The position numbers were made by a program, and so were the translations under genes. Positions 15,053-22,919 of a stretch of DNA of 64,000 bases are shown here, one piece after another (within the stretch, counting starts at the first letter, position 1; each line of letters opens with the position of its first letter). The DNA lies in NCBI GenBank assembly GCA_012744435.1, contig JAAYCA010000009.1, positions 1-64,000 of the forward strand, written 5' to 3'. The notes under the pieces are model-generated. The model searched no databases. It was not told the origin of the DNA and saw only the letters and a list, made by a program, of their open reading frames with translations. The DNA comes from Bacteroidales bacterium (GTDB lineage: Bacteria > Bacteroidota > Bacteroidia > Bacteroidales > UBA932).

Positions 15053-17386
15053 ATGAAGAAGGCAATGTATATCGCTGCCTCCGCTCTGTTGTTCGCCGCC
15101 TGCCAGGGCGGCGAACCGCAGTTGGGGAAGGCCTCCGTGGACAAGGTCCTCGGAGCGATGACCCTCGAAGAGAAGGTCCATTTCGTGATCGGAACCGGCA
15201 TGGAAGGTTTCGGCGATGAGGCGAGCACCGCCACCATCGGCGCCACCAGGAAGATCGTGCCCGGCGCCGCCGGCACGACCTATCCCATCGAGCGTCTCGG
15301 CATCCCGTCCGTCGTGCTCGCAGACGGCCCCGCCGGCCTGCGCATCGATCCCATCCGCGAGGGCGACAGCCGCACCTATTACTGTACGCATTTCCCGATC
15401 GGGACCCTGCTCGCCTCCACCTGGAACCAGGAGCTGGTGGAACAGGTCGGAACCGCGATGGGCGAGGAGGTGCATGAGTATGGCGCCGACGTCTACCTGG
15501 CTCCTGCCCTGAACATCCACCGCCATCCGCTGAACGGCCGCAACTTCGAGTATTATTCAGAAGACCCTGTCGTGGCCGGCAAGACGGCGGCCGCCTATGT
15601 GCGCGGTGTCCAGAGCAACGATGTGGGCACTTCCATCAAGCACTTCGCCTACAACAACCAGGAGACCAACCGCACGGGCAACGACGCGGTCATCAGCCGC
15701 CGCGCCCAGCGCGAGATCTACCTCAAGGGCTTCGAGATCACCGTCAAGGAAGCGAAACCCTGGACGGTCATGACCTCGTATAACAAGATCAACGGTACCT
15801 ATACCTCCCAGAGCCGCGACCTTGTGACCACGGTCCTGCGCGACGAGTGGGGCTACGAGGGCATGGTGATGACCGACTGGTATGGCGGTGACGACGGTGC
15901 CGCGCAGATGCGTGCCGGCAACGACATGCTCCAGCCGGGAACCAACCAGCAGTATGAGCAGATCATGGCGGCCATCAAGGACGGTTCGCTCAGCGAAGCC
16001 GAGCTGGACGTATGCGTGCGCCGCTGCCTCGAGCTCGTGGCCCGCAGCCCGAAGGCGAAGGGATATGCCTATAGCAACGAACCCGACCTCAAGGCCCATG
16101 CCGCCGTGACGCGCCAGAGCGCGCTCGAGGGCATGGTGCTGCTGGAGAACAAGGGCAACACGCTGCCGCTCAAGGGCACCGGCAAGGTGGCCGTGTTCGG
16201 CTGCACCTCCTATGACTTCGTCGCGGGCGGCACCGGATCCGGCAACGTGAACCGCGCCTACACCGTGTCCCTGCTGGACGGCCTCAAGAACGCCGGCTTC
16301 GCCGTGGACGAGGGCCGCAAGGACCAGATCCTGAAGCACATTGCCGACGAACTGGCGGCCTTCAAGGCATCCCTGCCGGACGACGGCACCTCGGCCTTCT
16401 ACCCGACGCCGCGCCCGTCCGAAATCGTCCCCTCCGCCGCTGAACTGGCCGCTTCCGCGAAGGCCAACGACCTTGCGATCATCACCTTCGGCCGCAACTC
16501 CGGCGAGTTCTTCGACCGCTCCGGCGCCGACTTCTCCCTGTCCGCCAAGGAGCTCAAGCTCCTGAAGGACGTGACTGCCGCCTTCCACAAGGCCGGCAAG
16601 AAAGTCATCGTGGTGCTCAATATCGGCGGCGTGATCGAGACCGCTTCTTGGAAGAACATCCCTGACGCCGTCCTGCTGGCCTGGCAGGCCGGACAGGAGG
16701 GCGGCAATTCCGTGACCGACATCCTCACCGGCAAGCAGAGCCCTTCGGGCCGCCTGCCGATGACCTTCCCGGTCAAGCTGATGGATGCCGGCTCTTCCGC
16801 CAATTTCCCGATCGACGCCACGTCGGAAGTGTATTTCCTGAACCGTCGCGAGGACGTGGGCCAGAAGGACGTAGACCGCACGGTCTATGCCGAGGACATC
16901 TACGTGGGCTACCGCTGGTTCGACAAGAAGAATCTGGAAGTCTCGTATCCCTTCGGCTATGGCCTGAGTTATACGACCTTCGCCTATGCTGAGCCTTCCG
17001 TGAAGACGGCCGGCGACGGCTTCGAGGCGACCGTGAAGGTGACCAACACCGGCGGCGTGGCCGGCAAGGAAGTCGTCCAGCTCTATGTCTCCGCCCCTGC
17101 AGGCGGCCTGGACAAGCCGGTGCGCGAACTCAAGGCTTATGCCAAGACGCGCGAACTCCAGCCGGGCGAAAGCGAGGTCGTGACGCTGAAGGTGGACGGC
17201 TACGGCCTGGCATCCTTCAACGAGGCCACGTCCGCCTGGGAGACCGCTGCCGGCGACTACACCCTCTCCTTCGCCGCCAACTCCCGCGACCTGCGCTGCA
17301 CGGCTTCGATCCGCATCCCCGATGCGAAGTCCTGGCCGGTGCACGATGTGCTCGCCCCGCAGCAGCCCATCCAGAAGCTGCTGTAG
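15053..17386 (+). CDS. Glycoside hydrolase family 3 (beta-glucosidase-like), lipoprotein paralogue
   Basis: A 777-residue GH3 enzyme related to its upstream neighbour across the full length. The start MKKAMYIAASALLFAAC gives a lipoprotein signal with the lipid-carrying cysteine at residue 17, so this copy is membrane-anchored whereas the first is soluble. An ATG at 15041 overlapping the previous stop is possible but would put four residues before the signal. Motifs: ADGPAGLR, SIKHFAYNNQETNR, nucleophile in MVMTDWYGG (D275), GTGSGNVN, FGRNSGEF and the FnIII-like C-terminal domain. Likely beta-glycosidase acting on oligosaccharides at the cell surface or in the periplasm. A strong terminator follows. 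Confidence 0.9.
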   Translation: MKKAMYIAASALLFAACQGGEPQLGKASVDKVLGAMTLEEKVHFVIGTGMEGFGDEASTATIGATRKIVPGAAGTTYPIERLGIPSVVLADGPAGLRIDPIREGDSRTYYCTHFPIGTLLASTWNQELVEQVGTAMGEEVHEYGADVYLAPALNIHRHPLNGRNFEYYSEDPVVAGKTAAAYVRGVQSNDVGTSIKHFAYNNQETNRTGNDAVISRRAQREIYLKGFEITVKEAKPWTVMTSYNKINGTYTSQSRDLVTTVLRDEWGYEGMVMTDWYGGDDGAAQMRAGNDMLQPGTNQQYEQIMAAIKDGSLSEAELDVCVRRCLELVARSPKAKGYAYSNEPDLKAHAAVTRQSALEGMVLLENKGNTLPLKGTGKVAVFGCTSYDFVAGGTGSGNVNRAYTVSLLDGLKNAGFAVDEGRKDQILKHIADELAAFKASLPDDGTSAFYPTPRPSEIVPSAAELAASAKANDLAIITFGRNSGEFFDRSGADFSLSAKELKLLKDVTAAFHKAGKKVIVVLNIGGVIETASWKNIPDAVLLAWQAGQEGGNSVTDILTGKQSPSGRLPMTFPVKLMDAGSSANFPIDATSEVYFLNRREDVGQKDVDRTVYAEDIYVGYRWFDKKNLEVSYPFGYGLSYTTFAYAEPSVKTAGDGFEATVKVTNTGGVAGKEVVQLYVSAPAGGLDKPVRELKAYAKTRELQPGESEVVTLKVDGYGLASFNEATSAWETAAGDYTLSFAANSRDLRCTASIRIPDAKSWPVHDVLAPQQPIQKLL

Positions 17387-17399
17387 CAAGACGCGCGGT

Positions 17400-17451
17400 A
17401 AAATGCGGCTGCTGTACCGGTTTCGGCCACAGCAGTCGCATTTTCCGTTTT
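17400..17451 (+). terminator. Terminator after the GH3 pair
   Basis: AAAATGCGGCTGCTGT (17400-17415) pairs with ACAGCAGTCGCATTTT (17429-17444) with a single mismatch, followed by a run of seven T. Confidence 0.85.
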
Positions 17452-17457
17452 TTTCTG

Positions 17458-17465
17458 TATCTTTG
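17458..17465 (+). promoter_or_regulatory. Promoter -7 box for the lipoprotein/radical SAM pair
   Basis: TATCTTTG matches TAnnTTTG exactly, directly after the GH3 terminator and 18 bases before the lipoprotein start, so the pair is an independent operon. Confidence 0.65.
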
Positions 17466-17483
17466 AAGCAAATAGACTTCGTT

Positions 17484-17687
17484 ATGAGAAAGTGGATCCA
17501 CCGCATCCTGAAGGGTGCATCGCTCACGACGGCGCTGTTCGTCTTCCAGGCATGCTACGGCACGCCTCCGGGCCCGTACTACGACGAGGAATTGAAGAGC
17601 CTGGACGAAATGGAGCTGGTCGGGCAGGAGGAGATCGTGCAGGACGTCGAAATGATTCCTGAAGAGGAGGCTTCCGTGACCGAATGA
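17484..17687 (+). CDS. Small lipoprotein of a radical SAM/lipoprotein system
   Basis: A 67-residue protein. A basic start (MRKWIHRILK) and hydrophobic segment lead to a lipobox with the lipidated cysteine at residue 24 (FQAC). The mature peptide begins YGTPPGPYYDEE and then is strongly acidic (about a third Asp/Glu) with no other cysteine. Its stop overlaps the start of the radical SAM enzyme by four bases. I recognise the pattern as the 'rSAM/lipoprotein' pair described in Bacteroidota family databases (TIGR04133/TIGR04134, from memory), in which the conserved YG.PP..Y segment after the cysteine is the probable modification or recognition site. What the modification is, or does, is not known to me. 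Confidence 0.75.
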   Translation: MRKWIHRILKGASLTTALFVFQACYGTPPGPYYDEELKSLDEMELVGQEEIVQDVEMIPEEEASVTE

Positions 17688-18745
17688 TCGGCCGTCTGCT
17701 GCACCGGGCGTTCCGCGCCAACGAGACGGCGGTACACGAACTGAACTATCTCTTCTGGGAGTGTACCACCCGTTGCAATCTTCACTGCCGCCACTGCGGC
17801 AGTGACTGTTTTGCGGCGAGCCGCGACGTGGACATGCCCTTGGAAGACTTCCTGCGCGCCTTCGACACCATTCCGGTGGAAGGACGCGCAAACCCCTTCA
17901 CGGTCGTGTTGACGGGGGGCGAACCGCTGCTGCGCCCCGACATCGAAGCCGTCGGCCGGGCTTTGCGCTCGCGCGGCGTGGCCTGGGGCATCGTTTCCAA
18001 TGGCTGGTTCTATGACGAAGCGATTCACGCGCGCCTGATGGCCGCCGGCATGGGGGCGCTGACGGTCAGCCTGGACGGGTTGCAGGAAGCGCATGACTGG
18101 ATGCGCGGGCATCCCGGCAGCTATGCGCGGGCCGAACGGGCCATCGCCCTGGCGGCGGGGGAGCCGCGGCTCAACTTCGACGTGGTGACCTGCGTCAACA
18201 AGCGCAATTTCACGGAACTGGAGGCGTTGCACGACCGCCTGCAGGCGCTGGGCGTGAAGCAGTGGCGCATCTTCACCGTCATCCCCATCGGCCGGGCGGC
18301 GGACGACCCGGACATGCAGCTGTCCGACGCGCAGTTCACCTCCCTGATGGACTTCATCGCCGCCAGGCGGAAGGGCGGGGGAACGATGAAGGTGACGTTT
18401 TCCTGCGAAGGCTATCTCGGACGTTACGAAAACAAGGTCCGGGACGTGCCGTACTTCTGCCATGCGGGCGTCAACATCGCTTCCGTCCTGATCGACGGGC
18501 GGATCTGCGCCTGCCCCAACATCGACAGGGACGCCTTCAGCCAGGGAAGCATCTACGAAGATGATTTCTTCGACGTCTGGGAGCATCGCTTCCAGCCCTT
18601 CCGGGACCGCCGCTGGACGCGGAAAGGCCGCTGTGCGGACTGTCCGGTCTGGCGCGACTGCCTCGGGAACGGCATGCACAACTGGCACGGCGACTGCACC
18701 GGGGTTCTCAACTGCCACTACGCCAAAATACAGGATAGCCCGTGA
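17684..18745 (+). CDS. Radical SAM/SPASM enzyme paired with the small lipoprotein
   Basis: A 353-residue enzyme. The SAM-cleaving [4Fe-4S] ligand motif CxxxCxxC is CNLHCRHC (C31, C35, C38), with extra cysteines at 27 and 42. GGEPLLRPD and the SLDGLQEAHDWMRG segment follow as expected for the radical SAM barrel. The C-terminal SPASM region has many cysteines: CHAG, CACPNID, CADCPVWRDCLGNG and a final CHYAK, ligands for auxiliary clusters. SPASM proteins usually modify peptides after translation; the overlapping upstream lipoprotein is the obvious candidate. Cytoplasmic enzyme, so the modification would precede lipoprotein export. Family known, chemistry unknown. Confidence 0.88.
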   Translation: MIGRLLHRAFRANETAVHELNYLFWECTTRCNLHCRHCGSDCFAASRDVDMPLEDFLRAFDTIPVEGRANPFTVVLTGGEPLLRPDIEAVGRALRSRGVAWGIVSNGWFYDEAIHARLMAAGMGALTVSLDGLQEAHDWMRGHPGSYARAERAIALAAGEPRLNFDVVTCVNKRNFTELEALHDRLQALGVKQWRIFTVIPIGRAADDPDMQLSDAQFTSLMDFIAARRKGGGTMKVTFSCEGYLGRYENKVRDVPYFCHAGVNIASVLIDGRICACPNIDRDAFSQGSIYEDDFFDVWEHRFQPFRDRRWTRKGRCADCPVWRDCLGNGMHNWHGDCTGVLNCHYAKIQDSP

Positions 18746-18760
18746 ACTCCGGGCGTCCCG

Positions 18761-19447
18761 CTATCCCTGGCTACCTTGCAGCCGGTCCCGGACCATGCCG
18801 CTGACCAGCAGCCACTCGGCGAGCAGGTAGGTCCCCATCACGAGAGCGTGCCGGGTGGGGAAATCGATCCCCCTGAAGGCATTCATGGCCAGCAGGACGT
18901 CGGAGATGATGAAAAAGACGGCTCCCCACAGGATGCGGCTGCCCATCGGGCGCTTGCGCAGCATCCACACGACACCGGTGGCAAGCTCATACAGCAGGAT
19001 GAAGGCATAGACATCGATGGCATAGTGCATGAAGCCTTCCTCGCCGAGCAGACCCGTAACCGCCAGGCTCGCCGACAGGGGGAGCAGCCAGAGCAGGATT
19101 TCTCTCCAGTCTTTCAGGCCGACCATACCGGTCAGCATGACCCACAGGTAGCAGATGTGTCCGAGCAGGAAGGCCGCGAGACCCAGCGTGAAAAAGGTGA
19201 CCCCGCGACTGTCCATCAGCAGAAGGATGTCTCCGGCCGTATGCAGGGCCATACCTGCGGCGAGCAGGACCGTTTTCCGTCCTTTGTACTCCGGCAGCAG
19301 GGCGCAAAGGGCCGCCACGGCCAGTGAAGGGATGAGCAGGGGCTTGAGGAAGGGGTGGAGGGCCTCTGCGCCGAAGGCCATGGGGATGACTTCAGCGAGG
19401 GACAGGACCAGGAAGACGATCCCAGCTGTGCGGACGGATTTTTTCAT
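18761..19447 (-). CDS. Lysoplasmalogenase-like membrane protein (YhhN/TMEM86 family)
   Basis: A 228-residue polytopic membrane protein with about seven or eight hydrophobic helices. Family features include the acidic/histidine helix residues AGDILLLMDS near 71, LGLAAFLLGHICYLWV near 88 and a late ISDVLLAMNAFRG. YhhN/TMEM86 proteins include lysoplasmalogenases that cleave the vinyl ether of lysoplasmalogen; plasmalogens occur in some anaerobes, so this role is plausible but inferred. The start follows a TATCTTTA box shared back-to-back with the rmuC promoter. It converges on the radical SAM gene, with a seven-base inverted repeat (GGATAGC/GCTATCC) over its stop. Confidence 0.75.
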   Translation of the reverse strand: MKKSVRTAGIVFLVLSLAEVIPMAFGAEALHPFLKPLLIPSLAVAALCALLPEYKGRKTVLLAAGMALHTAGDILLLMDSRGVTFFTLGLAAFLLGHICYLWVMLTGMVGLKDWREILLWLLPLSASLAVTGLLGEEGFMHYAIDVYAFILLYELATGVVWMLRKRPMGSRILWGAVFFIISDVLLAMNAFRGIDFPTRHALVMGTYLLAEWLLVSGMVRDRLQGSQG

Positions 19448-19454
19448 TGTGCAG

Positions 19455-19462
19455 TAAAGATA
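19455..19462 (-). promoter_or_regulatory. Promoter -7 box for the lysoplasmalogenase-like gene
   Basis: Minus strand TATCTTTA, one base off TAnnTTTG, seven bases before the start codon, so the transcript is nearly leaderless. Confidence 0.45.
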
Positions 19463-19475
19463 GCAAAATATTGTG

Positions 19476-19483
19476 TATTTTTG
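19476..19483 (+). promoter_or_regulatory. Promoter -7 box for rmuC
   Basis: TATTTTTG, an exact TAnnTTTG match ending four bases before the ATG. Transcription would start at or next to the start codon. Confidence 0.6.
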
Positions 19484-19487
19484 TGAT

Positions 19488-20828
19488 ATGGACACAATTA
19501 CCTGGATCATACTGATTGTGGCGGTGGCGCTCATCGCCCTGCTTGTCTTTTTCTGGCTGCTGTCCGCCTCGCGGGGGCGCAGGCGTTTCCGCGAAGCGTT
19601 GTCCGAGCGGGAAGCCGCCCTTTCCGAAAAGAAAGAGGCCCTGATCCGCTGCGAGGGAGAGCTGGCCGCTGCGCGTTCCCTGCGCGAGAGCGACGCCGAA
19701 GCGAACGAGAAGGCGCTCCGGCTGCTGCGCGAAGCGAACGAGACCGCGCTCAGGCAGCAGATCGAGTCCATCCGCAGCCAGATGACGGCCGAGACGGAGA
19801 AACTCCTCAAGCAGCGCGAAGAAGCCCTGACCAAGAAGGCGGAAGAGACGTTCCAGAACATCTCCGGAGGCCTGGGCAAGGACCTGAAGGCGATGCAGGA
19901 AGCATTCGACGCCCAGAAGAAGTCCCAGACGGAGGGCGCCGCCCAGATGAAGGAGGCGATGGAGCAGGCCGTGAAGAACCTGCAGAGCCAGACCTCCAGC
20001 ATCGGTGCCAAGGCCGACAACCTGGCTTCCGCCCTGAAGGGCCAGAACAAGACCGCCGGCGGCTGGGGTGAGGTCATCCTCTACAACATGCTGCTGAACG
20101 AAGGCATGGTGGAGGGGCGCGACTTCGACCGGGAGGAGACGCTCCGGGACGCCCTCGGACAGACGCTCCGCAACGAAGACAGCAGCAAGCGGATGCGGCC
20201 GGACTACATCCTGCATTATCCGGACAGGACGGAGGTCATCATCGATGCCAAGGTGTCGCTGGACGCCTACTCCGACTGGTTCGCCGCAGAGGATCCGGCG
20301 GCGAAGGAAGATGCCGCCCAGCGCAATCTGCAGGCCATCCGCGCCCAGATCAAGGACCTCTCCGGCAAGCGTTATCCCCATTACATCCGGGAGGGCTACA
20401 AGACCCTCGACTACGTGGTGATGTTCGTGCCGAACTACGGCTCCCTCCAGCTGGCGAAGTCGCTTTCGCCCAACCTTTTCAACGAAGCTTATACGCAGGG
20501 GGTCCTGCTGGCCACGGAAGAGACCCTGATGCCGTTCCTGCGGATGATACGCATTGCCTGGACCAACTACGACCAGGCCCGCAACCAGGAGAAGATCATC
20601 AAGGCCGCCCAGAACATGATCGACCGCGTGCACGACTTTTCCAAGGCGCATGCGACGATGGGGGACAAGCTCCGCGACGCGCTCCGGCAGTACGACATCG
20701 TATCCGCCAAGATCGACGACGGCGGCCAGTCCATCCTGACTTCCGCCCGCCAGCTCATCAGGCTCGGCGTGCCGAAAAATCCCAAGAAGCCGCTTCCGGA
20801 AGGTCCGGAGGAGGAGCAGAATGATTGA
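19488..20828 (+). CDS. rmuC: DNA recombination protein RmuC
   Basis: A 446-residue protein. One N-terminal membrane helix (WIILIVAVALIALLVFFW) is followed by a long charged coiled coil to about residue 190 and then the conserved RmuC nuclease-like domain: GGWGEVILYNMLL, RPDYILHYPDRTEVIIDAKVSLDAY (the D..DAK segment resembles PD-(D/E)xK nucleases), YVVMFVPNYG. RmuC limits inversions at short inverted repeats in E. coli. Start chosen at MDTITW because the promoter box immediately precedes it. It stands upstream of DPP11 by 18 bases, probably co-transcribed without obvious functional link. Confidence 0.9.
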   Translation: MDTITWIILIVAVALIALLVFFWLLSASRGRRRFREALSEREAALSEKKEALIRCEGELAAARSLRESDAEANEKALRLLREANETALRQQIESIRSQMTAETEKLLKQREEALTKKAEETFQNISGGLGKDLKAMQEAFDAQKKSQTEGAAQMKEAMEQAVKNLQSQTSSIGAKADNLASALKGQNKTAGGWGEVILYNMLLNEGMVEGRDFDREETLRDALGQTLRNEDSSKRMRPDYILHYPDRTEVIIDAKVSLDAYSDWFAAEDPAAKEDAAQRNLQAIRAQIKDLSGKRYPHYIREGYKTLDYVVMFVPNYGSLQLAKSLSPNLFNEAYTQGVLLATEETLMPFLRMIRIAWTNYDQARNQEKIIKAAQNMIDRVHDFSKAHATMGDKLRDALRQYDIVSAKIDDGGQSILTSARQLIRLGVPKNPKKPLPEGPEEEQND

Positions 20829-20846
20829 AACAATTTGAAACGAAAT

Positions 20847-22919
20847 ATGAAGAAGTATTTGATTTGTGGCGCGCTTACGTTGCTGGCAGCCTTCCAGCCG
20901 CTGCGCGCGGATGAGGGAATGTGGTTGCCGATGCTGATCTCCCAGCGTATCGAGGATATGCAGGCGCATGGCTTCCGGCTGACGGCCGAGGATGTGTACA
21001 GCGTCAACCAGGCATCGCTCAAGGATGCCGTGGTGCTCTTCGGCTCGGGCTGTACGGGCGAGGTGGTCTCGCGCGAAGGCCTGCTTTTCACCAACCACCA
21101 TTGCGGCTACGGCCAGATCCAGCAGCACAGCAGCGTGGAGCACGACTATCTCAAAGACGGATTCTGGGCGATGAACCGCAGCGAAGAGCTGCCCAACCCG
21201 GGGCTGACCGTCAGTTTTCTGGAGCGCATGGACGAAGTCACCGACGCCGTCCTGAAGGGATATGTCCCGACGATGAGCGAGGCGCAGCGCGACTCGGTGG
21301 TGAAGGCCAATTCGGATGTCATCGTCCGTCAGCTGACCGATCCCGACAAGGGGGTTCGCGCCAGCGTGGAAGCGCTCTATTACGCCAACCAGTACTTCCT
21401 TTTCGTGTACAAGGTCTATCGGGATGTGCGCCTGGTAGGGGCGCCGCCGTCTTCGATCGGCAAGTTCGGCGGCGACACCGACAACTGGATGTGGCCTCGC
21501 CATACGGGAGATTTCTCGATCTTCCGTATTTATGCAGATAAGAACAACGAACCATCTGATTATTCGGAAGATAATATTCCATACACACCCAAACGTTTCT
21601 TCACCGTTTCCCGCGCGGGTGTGAAGGAGGGGGACTTTACCTTCGTGTACGGCTGCCCGGGCAGCACCAAGGAGTATGTGATCTCCGACGAAGTCCGCTA
21701 TGTCGGGGAGATCTCCGATCCGCAGAAGATCGCGCTGCGCACGCAGCGGCTGGACATCCAGAAGAAATACATGTCGCAGGACCAGGCGGTCCGCATCCAG
21801 TATTCCTCCAAGAACGCCGGCGTGTCCAACGCCTGGAAGAAATGGCAGGGAGAGGAAAAGGGCATCGCCCGCCTGAAGACGGTGGCGGCCAAGCAGGACT
21901 TCGAGCGCCGTTTCTCCGTCTGGGCGGCGGGGACCCGCTATGAGGGGCTGGTGGAGCGTCTTCACGAGCTGTATGCCCAGCGCGAGCCGGTGTACCGCGC
22001 CTATGAATATTACACGGAGACGGTCCGGACGGTCGAACTCCTGCAGTTCGCCAGCAACGTGGCGAGCGCCCTGCAGGGCGGGCGGCCGGTCGACGCGCTG
22101 GCGGAGATATTCTACAAGGATTACTTCCAGCCCATCGACGAGGAGATCTTCGTCGCGATGCTGGAAGCCTACGACAGACAGATGAATCCGGGTTACAAGC
22201 CGGCCTTTTTCCGCGAGAAACTGGCTTCATACGGCAGCGTGGAAGCCTGGCGGGACGATCTTTTCTCGAAGTCCCTGTTCACGGACCGCGCACGGGTGCT
22301 CGCCCTGAAGGAGGCGGACCTGGAAGCCGTCAAGGCGGATCCCGCCTATGCGCTCTATGACGCCTTCTACCAGTGGTACCGCGAGGACATCCAGCCGGTG
22401 ATCACCCGTCTGGACCGGGACATCCGGCTCGCATACCGCGACTATATGCGGGCTCAGATGGAGTTCGAGCCGGACAAGGATTTCTACCCGGATGCCAACC
22501 TGACGCTCCGCGTCGCCTACGGCCACGTGGCGGGCTACAGCCCCTCGGACGCCATCTACTATGCGCCCGTGTCCACGCTGATGGGCATCATGGAGAAAGA
22601 CAATCCCGACATCTTCGACTACGACATCCCGCAGGCGCTGCGCGACATCTATGCAGAAGGGGGCCATGACGGCCAGCCGGTCTGCTTCCTGGCCACGAAC
22701 CATACTTCAGGAGGCAATTCCGGCAGTCCGGTGATCAATGCCGACGGCAATCTCATCGGGATCAACTTCGACCGCGTGTGGGAAGGGACGATGAGCGACC
22801 TGGTCTTCGACCCGGACTACTGCCGCAACATCTCCCTGGACATCCGCTACCTGCTCTTCGTCACGAAAGAGATCGGCCATGCCGACTGGCTCTTCGACGA
22901 GATGGTCTTCGCGGATTAG
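20847..22919 (+). CDS. dpp11: Dipeptidyl-peptidase of family S46, DPP11 type (Asp/Glu-specific)
   Basis: A 690-residue secreted serine peptidase that removes dipeptides from the N-terminus of peptides. Signal peptide about residues 1-21 (ending LRAD). The catalytic histidine lies in TNHHCGYG (H85, the same number as in Porphyromonas gingivalis DPP11), and the catalytic serine in SGGNSGSPV (S625). Eighteen residues later is an arginine in NFDRVWEG (R643). In characterised enzymes an Arg here (Arg673, 18 after Ser655) gives Asp/Glu specificity at P1, whereas DPP7 has Gly. So DPP11 specificity is inferred. Its stop overlaps the stop of the convergent acyl-CoA synthetase gene. Confidence 0.9.
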   Translation: MKKYLICGALTLLAAFQPLRADEGMWLPMLISQRIEDMQAHGFRLTAEDVYSVNQASLKDAVVLFGSGCTGEVVSREGLLFTNHHCGYGQIQQHSSVEHDYLKDGFWAMNRSEELPNPGLTVSFLERMDEVTDAVLKGYVPTMSEAQRDSVVKANSDVIVRQLTDPDKGVRASVEALYYANQYFLFVYKVYRDVRLVGAPPSSIGKFGGDTDNWMWPRHTGDFSIFRIYADKNNEPSDYSEDNIPYTPKRFFTVSRAGVKEGDFTFVYGCPGSTKEYVISDEVRYVGEISDPQKIALRTQRLDIQKKYMSQDQAVRIQYSSKNAGVSNAWKKWQGEEKGIARLKTVAAKQDFERRFSVWAAGTRYEGLVERLHELYAQREPVYRAYEYYTETVRTVELLQFASNVASALQGGRPVDALAEIFYKDYFQPIDEEIFVAMLEAYDRQMNPGYKPAFFREKLASYGSVEAWRDDLFSKSLFTDRARVLALKEADLEAVKADPAYALYDAFYQWYREDIQPVITRLDRDIRLAYRDYMRAQMEFEPDKDFYPDANLTLRVAYGHVAGYSPSDAIYYAPVSTLMGIMEKDNPDIFDYDIPQALRDIYAEGGHDGQPVCFLATNHTSGGNSGSPVINADGNLIGINFDRVWEGTMSDLVFDPDYCRNISLDIRYLLFVTKEIGHADWLFDEMVFAD

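Noticed and set aside
12687..15065. A 792-codon minus-strand frame opposite the first GH3 gene
   Set aside because: The plus-strand GH3 has signal peptide, catalytic motif and promoter; the opposite frame has none.
18733..18767. Inverted repeat GGATAGC/GCTATCC between the convergent radical SAM and YhhN-like genes
   Set aside because: Seven-base arms, long loop and no T run; too weak to call a terminator.
22916..22919. Overlapping stop codons of convergent DPP11 and acyl-CoA synthetase genes
   Set aside because: Compact convergent ends are common in this window (also 26904/26906); not evidence of special regulation.
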